The notes beneath the pieces are model-generated. The model did no database searches, was not told the DNA's origin, and saw only the letters and a list, made by a program, of their open reading frames with translations. DNA of 64,000 nt from Liolophura sinensis (Eukaryota; Mollusca; Polyplacophora; Chitonida; Chitonidae): assembly GCF_032854445.1 (NCBI RefSeq), contig NC_088295.1:93427805-93491804 (forward strand), given 5' to 3'. Each line of letters opens with the position of its first letter. Position 1 is the stretch's first letter. Shown one piece after another: positions 1 to 12,300 of the stretch. Both the position numbers and the translations under genes were made by a program.

Positions 1-312
1 TCTGGACTGCATACCATCAGCTTCATCCAGGCTGCCTAGTTACCATCCAGTTCATCTGGCTTTCTCTTAAATACCCCAGAGTCAACATTTTCTGCAAAAA
101 CCTTTGAGCTGTAATCACTTTTCGATAGTTTTGCTTTAGATTATTATGTAAAATATGGTTTAAAAGAGAAAATTCACTGTGAACCACCAAAAATCACGAT
201 CATGATTGGCTGACTACGCCACACGTCACAGATTTCATACATCTCTTATACACATCGATCAGTGTACAATGTTTAGTGGAAAGCGCCAACGCTGAACGCA
301 AACACCACCACC
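1..312 (+). promoter_or_regulatory. Putative promoter and 5' UTR of the D8C/Cys-module gene
   Basis: This is the sequence upstream of the first coding exon. An inverted CCAAT box (ATTGG, 205-209) lies about 105 bases before the ATG, and no convincing TATA box is seen. The bases just before the ATG (CACCACC, then ATGG) are a near-ideal Kozak context. The transcription start cannot be placed from sequence alone. Confidence 0.35.
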
Positions 313-373
313 ATGGTCGCCTTCCACACCACTCTCTTCCTCGGACTCATCTTTGTCTCCACGGTGGCGTCAC
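313..373 (+). CDS. Exon 1: signal peptide
   Basis: The ATG at 313 sits in CACCACCATGG. The exon encodes a short N-region followed by a hydrophobic core (TLFLGLIFV) and a small-residue end (STVAS), a typical secretory signal of about 20 residues. The donor is CAC/GTAAGG at 373/374 and the exon ends in phase 1. The next exon begins Gln-Asp-Pro-Cys, so the mature protein would start almost directly at the D8C domain. The start is chosen because it is the only Met opening a signal-like stretch in frame with exon 2. Confidence 0.85.
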
Positions 374-3300
374 GTAAGGCAGTGTCTGATTTAACACATT
401 TGTGTCTTAGAAAATTATTTCGCATTCATTTTAATTTAAGTTATTTATAATTCTCTTGTGTTTATATAAAGAAAATTACCTACAGTTTAAAAGCCATTTA
501 TATATTTTTCGTCGATTGTTGCATTCATGTTAGCATAACAATTTATTTGCAGAAGACCCCTGTGAGACAACCCGAACGCTTCCAAACTTGCAGAGAAGAG
601 GCACGAACATCAACGTCCCCGGCAACCTCACTAATGTTCTCTGTGACAGTGACATTAGTGGATACTACATTGTGAATCAGCAGATTGCGAGTATGTTTGT
701 TCCCGCGGGGAGATGTGGGACGAACGTTCCCGTGTTTGCAACACGTAAGTTCATCGGTTTAATTCTTTATCGACAATGGCAAATAGTTACTGATACTTGT
801 ATCTGTGCAGGTAATATTTGTATCAATCATAAGGAAGACTTGGCTTATCTTAAGAACTGACAATAAGCGGTGTTTAATTCCCCTCCCTTCCCCTTTCTTG
901 TTCTCCTCTAGCCTCCTATGTGAAACGCTCGTCTGGTAGGAAAGAAACCTACTTCCTTTCTCGTCTTAAAGTTTCCTGCCTTCTGTTCTGTTAGTGTCCG
1001 GTTTAATGTCATGTGTGAATCTTGTCGCAGGACGATGAATCCGTGTCACATTCTCCATTCTCCTCCCGTTTGAAAATCCGCTCTAGTCGTGTTTGAAAAT
1101 CGCCTGTTGTCAGTGACGAACGGACCACTCTTTCCCATTGCCAGATTGTTTTTCCTAATTTCGTGTCCAAATCTTACACTGTCTTGTCATGTGAGGGCTC
1201 GGTCCATCATGGTAAAGATCTCTTCTCCGTGCTAACATCTTCTCCATCATCTGATGACAAAACCTACCGTATCCTTTTCCCAGGCGTCGATCTCGCTTCT
1301 TGATCCTAGCGGCAAATTTTTCTCGTTTTGCTGTGTTGTACTCCATGTGAATATTGCAAGCAGCACACTTCTGTGTCAAGGTTTTGTTCCTCTTCTTGTG
1401 TCAAAGTCCACCTTGATCTGATGAGTGAATCTCGCCTCTTTTCTCGCGCGTCTCTCTGCTTTCTTCTGAAATGAAAATCCGCTATACTCTCATATGTAAA
1501 TCTGCCTTGTTATTGGCAAGCATCTAAGCACGGAGTTTGACATTCATGTTTATATACCACTGGTAAACAACGAAAGGAGATTCCATGTCGTAATCGCAGC
1601 ACATCTTCTCTTGAACAAAAGCCGGCTTCCTATCCCTGTAAAATTCTCCCCTTTCCCCCTGTTTCACCGCCCATCGTAAAGCCCAGAGCCAACCCGCTTC
1701 AACCATTCCCTATGTCCAATTCGTCCCTCTCCCCATGCGTCACCGCCCATCGTAAAGTCCAGAACCAACCCGCTTCAACCATTCCCTGTGTCCCATTCGT
1801 CCCTCTCCCCATGTGTCACCGCCCATCGTAAAGCCCAGAACCAACCCGCTTCAACCATTCCCTGTGTCCAATTCGTCCCTCTCCCCATGTGTCACCGCCC
1901 ATCGTAAAGCCCAGAACCAACCCGCTTCAACCATTCCCTGTGTCCAATTCGTCCCTCTCCTCATGTGTCACCGCCCATCGTTAAGCCCAAAACCAACCCG
2001 CTCCAACCATTCCCAATGTCCAATTCGTCCCTCTCCACATGTGTCACCGCCCATCGTAAAGCCCAGAGCCAACCCGCTTCAACCATTCCCAATGTCCAAT
2101 TCGTCCCTCTCCACATGTGTCACCGCCCATTGTAAAGCCGAGAACCAACCCGCTTCAACCATTCCCTATGTCCAATTCGTCCCTCTGCACATGTGTCACC
2201 GCCCATCGTAAAGCCCAGAATTAACCCTTCTTCAACCATTCCCAATGTCCAATTCGTCCCTCTCCCTATGTGTCACCGCCCATCGTAAAGCCGAGAGCCA
2301 ACCCACTTCAACCATTCTCTATGTCCAATTCGTTCAAATATGTGACCCTCCTTCCCTTGTGAGTAAAACTCATCTAAATCTCAAATTTATCTTATTTCAC
2401 ACCACTGCACTGGACGATGTCGAGAGACCAAGGATCAATCCCTTGTCGGATCATACAAAAGATCCATACCTGCCACATAAAGGATCAGAAAATTTATGGA
2501 TTTGATTTTAAATTTTAGTTCAATGTCGGATTTGAAATGGAAGTAAAACTTGAATAAACAGAGCAAAAATGTTCGAATTTAAACTTGCTCGCTTATATAA
2601 TGTAAATTACTTATAAAGGCTTAACTCTATTCCTGGGAAATTTTCCCATTTCCTGGAGAAAAGTAATAACTAAAGAAAAACATGATAGTACATCTTCAGG
2701 GAATAGTGCTTCACTCAGTTTGTCCATAGTCTTGTTTTACATTTGTACTGGAGTCATGCTCGCCTACACAACAATTTTACAGGTAAATTCGATCTTCCAC
2801 CCTAAGCAGCTGTCTTTCATTCAAGCTCCTTTACAACACATTGGGCCTACTCTTCTATCCATTTCTCTCTTCTGTACCTGTCTCTCTCCTCTGTATCCGC
2901 CTCTCTCCTCAATACTCGCCTCTCTCCTCCATACACGTCTCACTCCTCAGCCTCTATACCTGTTTCTCTCTTCTGTACCCGTCTCTCTCCTCAAACCACG
3001 TCTCTCCTATCTGTACTCGTCCGTCTCTAGTCTCTTTACTCGTCTTTCTACTCTACACGCCCGTCTCTCGTCTCATTACTCGTCTTTCTCTCCTCTGTAC
3101 AACGCCGCTTTTCGATATGTCCGTCTCTCTCGTCTCTATGCCGGTCTTTCCCCTCTATACTCGTCTACATCGTCTGCACGTCTCTTTCCTATTTACACTA
3201 GCCTGTCCTCTCGACACACGTCTTTCTCCTTTATACACGTCTCCCTCTTCTCTTTCCCTGTCGCTCTCATCTCTGTACTCATCTTTTCCATCTCTATATT

Positions 3301-6300
3301 CGTCTTTCGACTTTCTATACCCGCCCCTCTCCTCTGTACCCGTCTTTCTTTTAGTACTCGTCTCTCTCCACTATGCCCGTCTCATTGCTCTCTATATCCA
3401 TCTCTCTTCTCTAAACTCGTCTCTCTCATCTAAACTTGTCTTATCTTCTCTATACTTTTCTCCCACCTCTCTATACTCGACGTACGTGGGAAGGTCTGCC
3501 AGCAATTTGTGGATGGTCGTGGGTTTCTCCCGGGCTCTTTCCGGTTTCCTCCCACCATAATGCTGCCGGCCGCCGTCGTATAAGGAAAATATTCTTTAGT
3601 ACGGCGTTAAACACCAATCAAATAAATGAATAAATAAGTCTATCTCATATCTATACACGTCTATTTCTTCTATACCCGTCTCTCTCCTCGCTGTACTCTG
3701 TACTCGCCTGTTTTTCTCTCGAAGCTTCATACCTGTCTTCCTTCTCTCTATACCCGCTTTGCTCCTCTCTCTACTCTTCTCTCTTCACTATACCTGTCTT
3801 TATCCTCTCTATTCTCCTCTCTCTCCTCTCCCTACGCGTCTCTCTTCGCTTTATACTCGTCTCTCCGGTATACCCGCCTCTCTTGTCTCTATCCCCGTCT
3901 CTGTCCTCTTTTTTCCCGTCTCTCTCCTTTCTTTCTTCCTCTCTCTACTTTCTAACCCCCTTGTCTCTTCTCACTATTCTCCTCTCTCTCCATTATAGCT
4001 GTCTCTCTCCCCTCTATACTTATTTCTCTTCTCTCTCTGCACCTTCATGTTCTCTTTATACTCGTGTCTCTGGAATATACCCGTCTCTGTCACATCTATA
4101 CTCGTTTCTCACCTCTTTATACTCGTTTCTCTCCTCTGTACCAGTTTGCCTCCTCTCTGTACCTGTCCTTCTTATCTATTCCCCTCTCTACTTTCTAGCC
4201 CCTTGCCTTTACTCTATACACGTCTCTCTCCTCTTCATCTCCGTTTCTCACCTCCGTATACTCATCTTTTTCCTCTCTCCATTCGTCTTTCTTCTTTCTA
4301 TACCCGTTCCTCTCCTCTATACCCATTTCTCTGCTCTCTATACCCGTCTCTCCTCTTAATACTCGTCTCTATCCTATAAGCATCTCCCTTCTCTCTATAC
4401 CTGTATTCCTGCTTTCTGTACTCGTCTCTTGCCCCTATATACTCTTCTCTATCATCGTTATAGTCGTCTCTCTCCTATATACCCGTCTTTCTACTTCCTT
4501 GCTATACCTCATTCTAGCACTCTACACACATCTCCTTGTTGGATTTGTTTTTACTCGTGTATTTGCCTAAAATGTTGTTTTCCCCGTGTTGCCTGCACCT
4601 GGTTATTGTATTGCAGAGTCTTTATCAAATGTCCAGGGGGTGACAGTCCCGGTTTCAGTTTGCTTGAGTAGAGCTACGTCTAACAACAACGTGCTATGCG
4701 CAGACACCAGACAGATAAATGCCACCTGGTGCGGGACGCATTACGTCTATGGTCTTGTGCCCTTACCCTGTGACAACGACGGCAATGCTGCCTACTGCAT
4801 CAGTAAGTACTTCAATATTGCTCATATGTCTTTTATTAACGGTACTATTAAAAGAGTTGATTGCTTTGTGTATGATTCTTTTCAACGGCAAAAGACTTTT
4901 CGTTGTATATTACTTTTCTCCAGTGGCTAAGCTTTTGTGCTCTTTATGTCTAACAATGGAACGTTTTATTGTTTTCCGCAGATGCCATGACCTCAGGTAA
5001 GTTGTCCCTTGTTTCAGCGGTCAAGGTTTCTCGATCAGTCGGTTGGTTTACATTAGCGCAGGCTAGTATTTTGAAATTCACAAAGAGTATCATAGACACA
5101 AGCGAGTGTTGTTCAAGTGTGTGTACAAGTACAGTCACCAATAACTCCTGGAACAAGAGTGTGTACAAGGTCTGTCACCAATAACTCCTGGATCAAGATT
5201 GTGTACAAGTACTGTCACCAATAACTCCTGTTCATTTTAATGTCCGTAAATTTCTTTCACTGTGCATGATCTATCCACTGAAAACAGCATTGACTAATTG
5301 TTTAGAGGAGCAGAAATGTAGCTTTTGTAGTCCAAATATGGCCTTAGGTCGAATGCAAGATTTTAATCACAGATTTTGCTTAACCCACAAACACAGCACT
5401 GGTATGAGCTTTATTTGATTGTTTTGACTCAGCCTACCGAAAGTCAGCTCCAAGATGCTACATTTAGGGCAGTTTAGCTTACTACATCTTCTCAGCCATG
5501 ACTTATTTATTCATTTATTTGATTGGTGTTTTACGCCGTACTCAAGAATATTTCACTTATACGATGGCGGCCAGCAATATGGTGGGAGGAAAACGGGCAG
5601 AGCCCGGGGAAAACCCACGGCCATCCGCAGGTTGCTGATAGACCTTCCCACTTACGGTCGGAGAGGAAGCCAGCATGAGCTGGACTTGAATTCACAGTGA
5701 CCACATTGTTCTCAGCCATGACAGTTTTTGTTTTATTGGAACAGCACTTAGAAATAAGAAAAATCTTTGCCGCTAATTCAAAACATTTTTTGATCAAGCG
5801 TAAGTGCTCATTTATGACTTCCCCATAACTTCGTTTGTTTTATTTGGCACTACATGTCTATAACCTAAGGTGATTAAACTTCTAGGTGAGTTTGATCCGG
5901 TCCCCACACCGCCACCCCCACCAGAGCCGGTTCCAGTTTCAACTGGTAAGTGACACTGAATATAAGTGGTACAGTGGCCGAAGTACATGGTGTCGTGTTA
6001 ACTATTGTCATTTTCTTATCGGTCAATTGCTCTCTTTAAAATACTATCCAAGAGACACTTGGGTATGTTGACACTTCTTCAGCCTGTCAGTAAATAACTG
6101 GTTTGTGGATAATTTATATATCATAAGTTTACCGTTTTTTATTGCATTTTTTAAAAAAAATCAGCAAGCCCTGTTCAGTGCGTATTCTCCGCTGATAAAG
6201 CTCGTTGTTTTTCGTAGTAGAATCGGGTAAACTCATTCAACTGATAGTAACTTACTTTATAGGGATCAAGAAAATAACGAAAACACGATTTTTCGTCTGT

Positions 6301-9300
6301 TTAATATTCAGTCTCCGTAGATGAAGGTATATTTTGTTCCTAGATCCTACCGACTGCGACTTCGACAACGCAATGTACCCTCCATGGCTTGTGCAGTTCC
6401 CTCAAGGCGGGGTATGTGACCGTGATGTGTCCACGGCATGTCTAGTCCCAGAGGTTAAACTGTCCTCACGAAATCCCGTTCTCGCCACTGACAACATCAC
6501 ATGTTGCTACCGGGAAATCTGGGTAAATATGACATACCTACTGTGATCTAAAACGTGTATAAAATTTGTTCAGTACTTTGCAATAGTATTAGCATAATAC
6601 CGACTAAAATAGCTTCGTAAAATAATACGAAAACAAGTTACCTTTAACACAGGAACAAATTCATATCCAGCGTATGTCGGAGCATGCTTTCTCTTCCTGT
6701 GCGTCAAATGAAATACGTCTGACCTATATTACTTTAAGACAAGATGAGTTACGGCAAAGGGAAGTAATGAAAAGCTGCCAGATATCTATTGGCGATGGGA
6801 CATTCGTTGATCATGTTAATTTCTTGACGGCAAATATTCCAAACTCTCAATCTGATGAATTTGTTGATGTTAGTAACTTGTCACGGAACCCGTTTGGTGT
6901 ATAATTTTTGAAATCAGTTTCATGGCCAAATGCGCCATTGTTAATCTTAGTCTTAGAATTTTTGAATGTTTCCAGTAAATAAGTTCATGTTTTGATAAAC
7001 GGTTTGGGCTATCGGTGACAATGCTAATGTAACAGATTGTACAATTTTGAGTCAGGATAAAATACAGGCCAGACTGGTAATTTATATCACTATTTATTAA
7101 GTTATATATTTACTTACTTGCTTAATTCGTGTGAAATTGTTGTTTCTTTTCTTGTCGCCGGTGTATTTCTTCTTGTTTAGACGTGTAACTGGACCTATAG
7201 ATAAGAACAGAATTTATTTCCTACGCGGTATACACAATTTGAAAAACTGCTCGTTGTTTCAGGTGGATGAACGAGGACCTTTCATTAAGCACACGGTACC
7301 TCTTGTGTATAGGAGCGCCCTACACACAGACTGCAGCACTATTATGTGCCCCCTCCCAGATCTCCCGATTGCTCCCATCGAATCAGTACCAGGTTTCTTG
7401 GTCTCAATCAGCCGAGATCACGTTTTCTACGGAAACGAGAAACCATATGTACCATACGACGGCCGCTGTTGGACATGTTCATTCCCATACAATCCGGTTT
7501 GCACACTAAAGGTGAGACACTCCGAGAACTCCACACCTGTTATGACCCCATATTAGGCCGTAAGTGTCAGCAGGACATTTTTCCTTCATCGTTATAACGA
7601 TGAACTCCACACACGTTGTGACCACACATTAGGCCGTAAGTGTCAGTAGGACAGCTTGATTGATACCACATATTCAAACTTCGGTATTAGATATTGCCGC
7701 CGTCGTGTTAGTGAAAAATCTTGAGTACAGCGTAAAACGCCAATCAAATAGATAAATACATGTTGTATATTGTGTTTCCCCCGGGCTCTGTCCGCTTTCC
7801 TCTCGTCATAATGCTGGCCATCGTCGTGTAAGGGAAATATTCTTGAGTAAGGCGTTTAACATCAAATAAATAAATGAATTAATAAATCAATCAATAAATA
7901 CGTACATATATAGTATTATATATTGTCTGTATGTATATGTGTATAGTGATTTTGTATAGTTCATACTACAGAACTCCTGCATTCGGTATGCAGGTATTAC
8001 CCGTGAATCCATATGACCGTAGGTCACAATCTTCATATCCCTGATTGTGTCTGTACAACTTCCCGCTATAATGTTACAATTTCAGCATTCCTGATTGTAT
8101 GTGGAGAATTTACCGCTTATATCACGATCTTAGCCTCTCTGATAGTGTTTGAAGAAATCCCCGTTAATGTCACAGTCTGAGCACCCATAATTGTATCTGG
8201 AGGAATCCCCGTTAATGTCACAATCTTCACATTCCCGATTGTGTCTGTACAACTTACCGCTATAATGTTACAATCTCAGCATTCCTGATTGTATGTGGAG
8301 AATTTACTGCTTATATCACGATCTTAGCCTCTCTGATAGTGTTTGAAGAAATCTCCGTTAATGTTACAATCTCCACATTCCTGATTGTGTCTACACAATT
8401 CCCCGCTATAATGCTAGAATCTCAGCATCCCTGACTGTGTCTGCACAATTCCCCGCCATAATGTTACAATCCCAGCATCCCTGATTATGCGTGGAGAAAT
8501 CCCCGTTAATGTCACAATCTCAGCATCCCTGATTCTATTTAGGCAAATCCCGGTTAATGCCACAATTCCAGCATCCCTAAATGTATCTGGAGAAATCCTT
8601 GTTAATGCCACAATCTCAGCATCGGTGATTGTATATGGACAATTAACAGCTAATGTCACAATCCCAGCATCCCTAAATGTATCTTAAGAAATCCCCGTTA
8701 ATGTCACAGTCTCACCATCTCTGATTGTACCTGGGGAAATCCTTCGCATCCCTGATTCTACGCGGAAAGTTCCCGTTTATGTCTCAATATCAACATCGCT
8801 GATTGTGTCTCGCATAAACTTCCTATCTCTCTCCGTAGTATAAATTCCCCATGTCTTCATGAATTAAGAATGCAATCACATCTTATTGAACAGTTTAATT
8901 CAGACGCAGTTTGGATGCCCATGTAGTTTAAATGACAAATATAAGGAAGGAAAGTACAATAAAATTCAGTCACACATAAATGCCCATAAAGTTTCTTACA
9001 TTTTTTAAGAAACCTGCCTGTGTTAATTGGTTTTGTTGCCATGTATGTTTATATATGACACAGTGTAATATTATCACCACGTGCAAATGTTCTCTTATAC
9101 TCTGCGATGTTTTAGAACACGCCCTTGTGAGCTTTATTCGCGCCAGTTGTATCCCACATGCATGTTTAAGATTCATGGTGAATAAATGAAGTAAACATAT
9201 GTGTGCTCTTTATTCCAGCCTGATCACTGTTTTATCGAGGGCAGGTGTTACATCAATGGGGGTTTGCGACCAAATTCACCGCGGGAAATATGTAACCCAG

Positions 9301-12300
9301 AACAATCCACTACTGAATGGTCCATCATTGGTTAGTAGATCTAATACACTGACGCTTCAAGTGACTTAAAAGCTCCCTTTTATCTGTTGTCGATGTGACA
9401 TAAAAAACGTTTGCTACAAAAGTGACGCACAAGTGACGTACCGCACTTTGTACTAGTTGTGTACGTGCAGATATTGACGTACCTGTGACGTATTCCACGT
9501 TGTACTAGTTGTGTACATGCAGATAATTACGTGCCTGTCGCGTATCGCACTTTACACTAGTTGTGTACATGCACATGTGGCGTATTGCAATTTGTACTAG
9601 TTGTGTACATGCAGATAATGACGCACTTATGGTGTATCCCACATTGTACTAGTGCTGTACATGCAGATAAGGACCCACCTGTGGCGTATCTCACTTTGTA
9701 CTAGTTGTGTACATGCAGATAACTACGCACTTGTGGCGCATCACACTTTGTAATAGTTGTGTACGTGCAGATATTGACGTACCTCTGACGTATTCCACGT
9801 TGTACTAGTGTTCATGCAGATAATGGCCCACATGTGGCGTATCGCTATGTGCACTAGTTGTGTACATGCAGATAATAACGCACCTGTGGTCTGTCAAACT
9901 TTGTACTAGTTGTGTACATGCAGATAACTACGCATATGTGGCGTATCGCTCTTTGTACTAGTTGTGTACATGCAGATAATTACGTATCTGTGGCGTATCG
10001 CACTTTGTAATAGTTGTGTGCATGCAGATAATGCTGCACTTGTGGCGTATCGCACTTTACACTAGTTGTGTACATGCACACACTGGACATGTGTAATTGC
10101 ACATCTTGGCTACTGAGCGCTGAACAGTGTAAGTACCATAGATGAGGCAAGTGCAGGGCGGAATTTCAAGCCAATAAGGAGGCTAACATTATACATCATA
10201 AACATCCGCATCGACGTAATACCATATAGATGTCGCCGGGAGTAAGTGGATTGATGCAGTGACTACATTCATCTGCTCTAATTTCGATACATGCCAGATG
10301 CACAGTTAACTACATCCTGCCACCTACAAACGCGTCATATAGATCTAACGTTAGAGCCATGAACTGTAATCCTTGTCACCTTACTACATATATATGCTGT
10401 AAACATACTTTTAAATCTGTCAGACACGCTAATGAATTGTGTTTGGTTTCAGGAAATGGATGTGCAGACAATACCGGACTCACCTATTTGTCGGGGGAAC
10501 GACCCACTAATCCTTCTCTGGCTTGTTTGCAGTGCGTGCCCGAGGTATCCCAAACACAGTTAACTGTTGTAGGTGAGACTCAGAAATGCATATAAAAAGT
10601 CTCTCGGCGTTATTTGTTAATTAATAAATACAACAAATAGTAGGAGAATTGCCCCGATGTATACATGAATACTTGCCAAATGACAATTCTGTAAAAAAAA
10701 AGTTGCTTGTTCATATGTATATGCTGAGTACACGTAGGTGCTGGTAACACGCTGTCTCGTGACAATAGCATGGAGAGCTGATAGTTTGCCACATATGACC
10801 TTATTCCTTGTATACTGACAAAAATCGTCTTTAGTTCTACGTTTATCTTTTCTGTTAATGTGTTATCAGCATACAGGATTATCGCAACCATGTTCTCTCC
10901 GCGTTATCCAGAAAACCCGCGCCACGTATGGTCATGCGCTAACACAGTGTCACGGCGCTCACATAGTGCCACGTATGGTCATTCGATGACTCACTGCCAC
11001 GTATGGTCATGCGCTAACCCCGTGGCACGTATGGTCATGCGCTAGCACATTGCCACGTATGGTCACGTATGCGTTGTACTGAATGCGTGAGAGCGTCCTT
11101 AACTTAACAACAAAGCCAACAATCTATACTCCACATTCCTCCACTTCCATCGCCTTGGCGCTATGGATTATTGTCGTGGGTTTAGCCTGCTGTCTGTTCG
11201 TCTGCCCTGTCGTCTGTTCGTCAGTCCGTCTATTCATACGTCGGTCACCGCCTTTCTGTCCGTCTGTCTGTTCTGCCGTCTTTCTGTTTGTGTGTTCTTC
11301 TGTCTGTCCGTTTGTCTGTCCTGTCGTCTATTTGTCTGTCCTGCCGTCTGTCTGTCTGTCCCCATTTCTTGACATTTCTCAGAATTTACTGAAATTCAGG
11401 AATGATTTGAATGATTTGTAATCAGCATGATTTGTATAACGATCACCCTTTTGATATGGTGATACCTCTAAACCTATTGAATCCGTGCGTCGAAACAGAT
11501 ATTCGCTTCCAGTCGACAACCAAGATGGACGTTCCAGGTCAATTATCGCAAGAAGGCGAATTCATAAAGGGGTTTGCAGAGATGGTCATTATAACTCATA
11601 CATGCTGATGTGCCTTTTGGCCATTTTAAATATATTCTTGCACTTATTTAGGTAATTATGAGCAAAACAAAAGGTGATCGACAACGAATGTTCGTTGCTT
11701 TAGACAAAAAAAATCCACTCAGTCAGGGTACCTCCGTTGAGTGCAAAAGCAGGACCTACATGTATATGTCAAAGTATTCCATTCCCGCTGTCAAATGGAC
11801 CCGAATATCGATTCTTTGCAAACGAACAACATCTGTCGTGCATAGGGGCTTTGTTGAAGATGATTGAAGACCGCAAAAAGTGGTGTCACATCGGAAGTTT
11901 CCACCATTATGTTTATACTCAGAGGACGTAGACACTGAGTGGTTGATATATGCAATTATTTCGTGAAGTCCACTTCGCCCGCACGCGGCCTATGTCTGTT
12001 TCTCTACTTGTTGTTGTCAAAAATTAATCAAATTGCATCTTTGGCTCCAGTTTTACAGAGTCGGAATTTACTGTAGTTATTACATCTGGACACGATCACT
12101 TTTTGACGACTTTCTTTCTGAAATCAAATGTTGTTCGTGTGCTATGGGGTCTTAAAGTCACATTACTTGTCGAATAACAGGAAAATGGGGTAAAACAAAA
12201 TTGTGAATAGAAGTGTAGCTAAGAGAGTGTCAGCAGCTGTCAGTCAGAGCTGTAGTGAGTTTGACGTCTTAACCCGACGAAAATGTAACCCGATCACCGC

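Noticed and set aside
2720..4379. Leu/Ser-rich membrane-like proteins
   Set aside because: Frames through the polypyrimidine tract; composition alone explains the Leu, Ser and Tyr richness.
7182..7262. Additional small exon between exons 6 and 7 (Thr-Cys-Asn-Trp-Thr-Tyr)
   Set aside because: An acceptor is present (TTGTTTAG), but the frame hits a stop and no GT donor keeps the phase.
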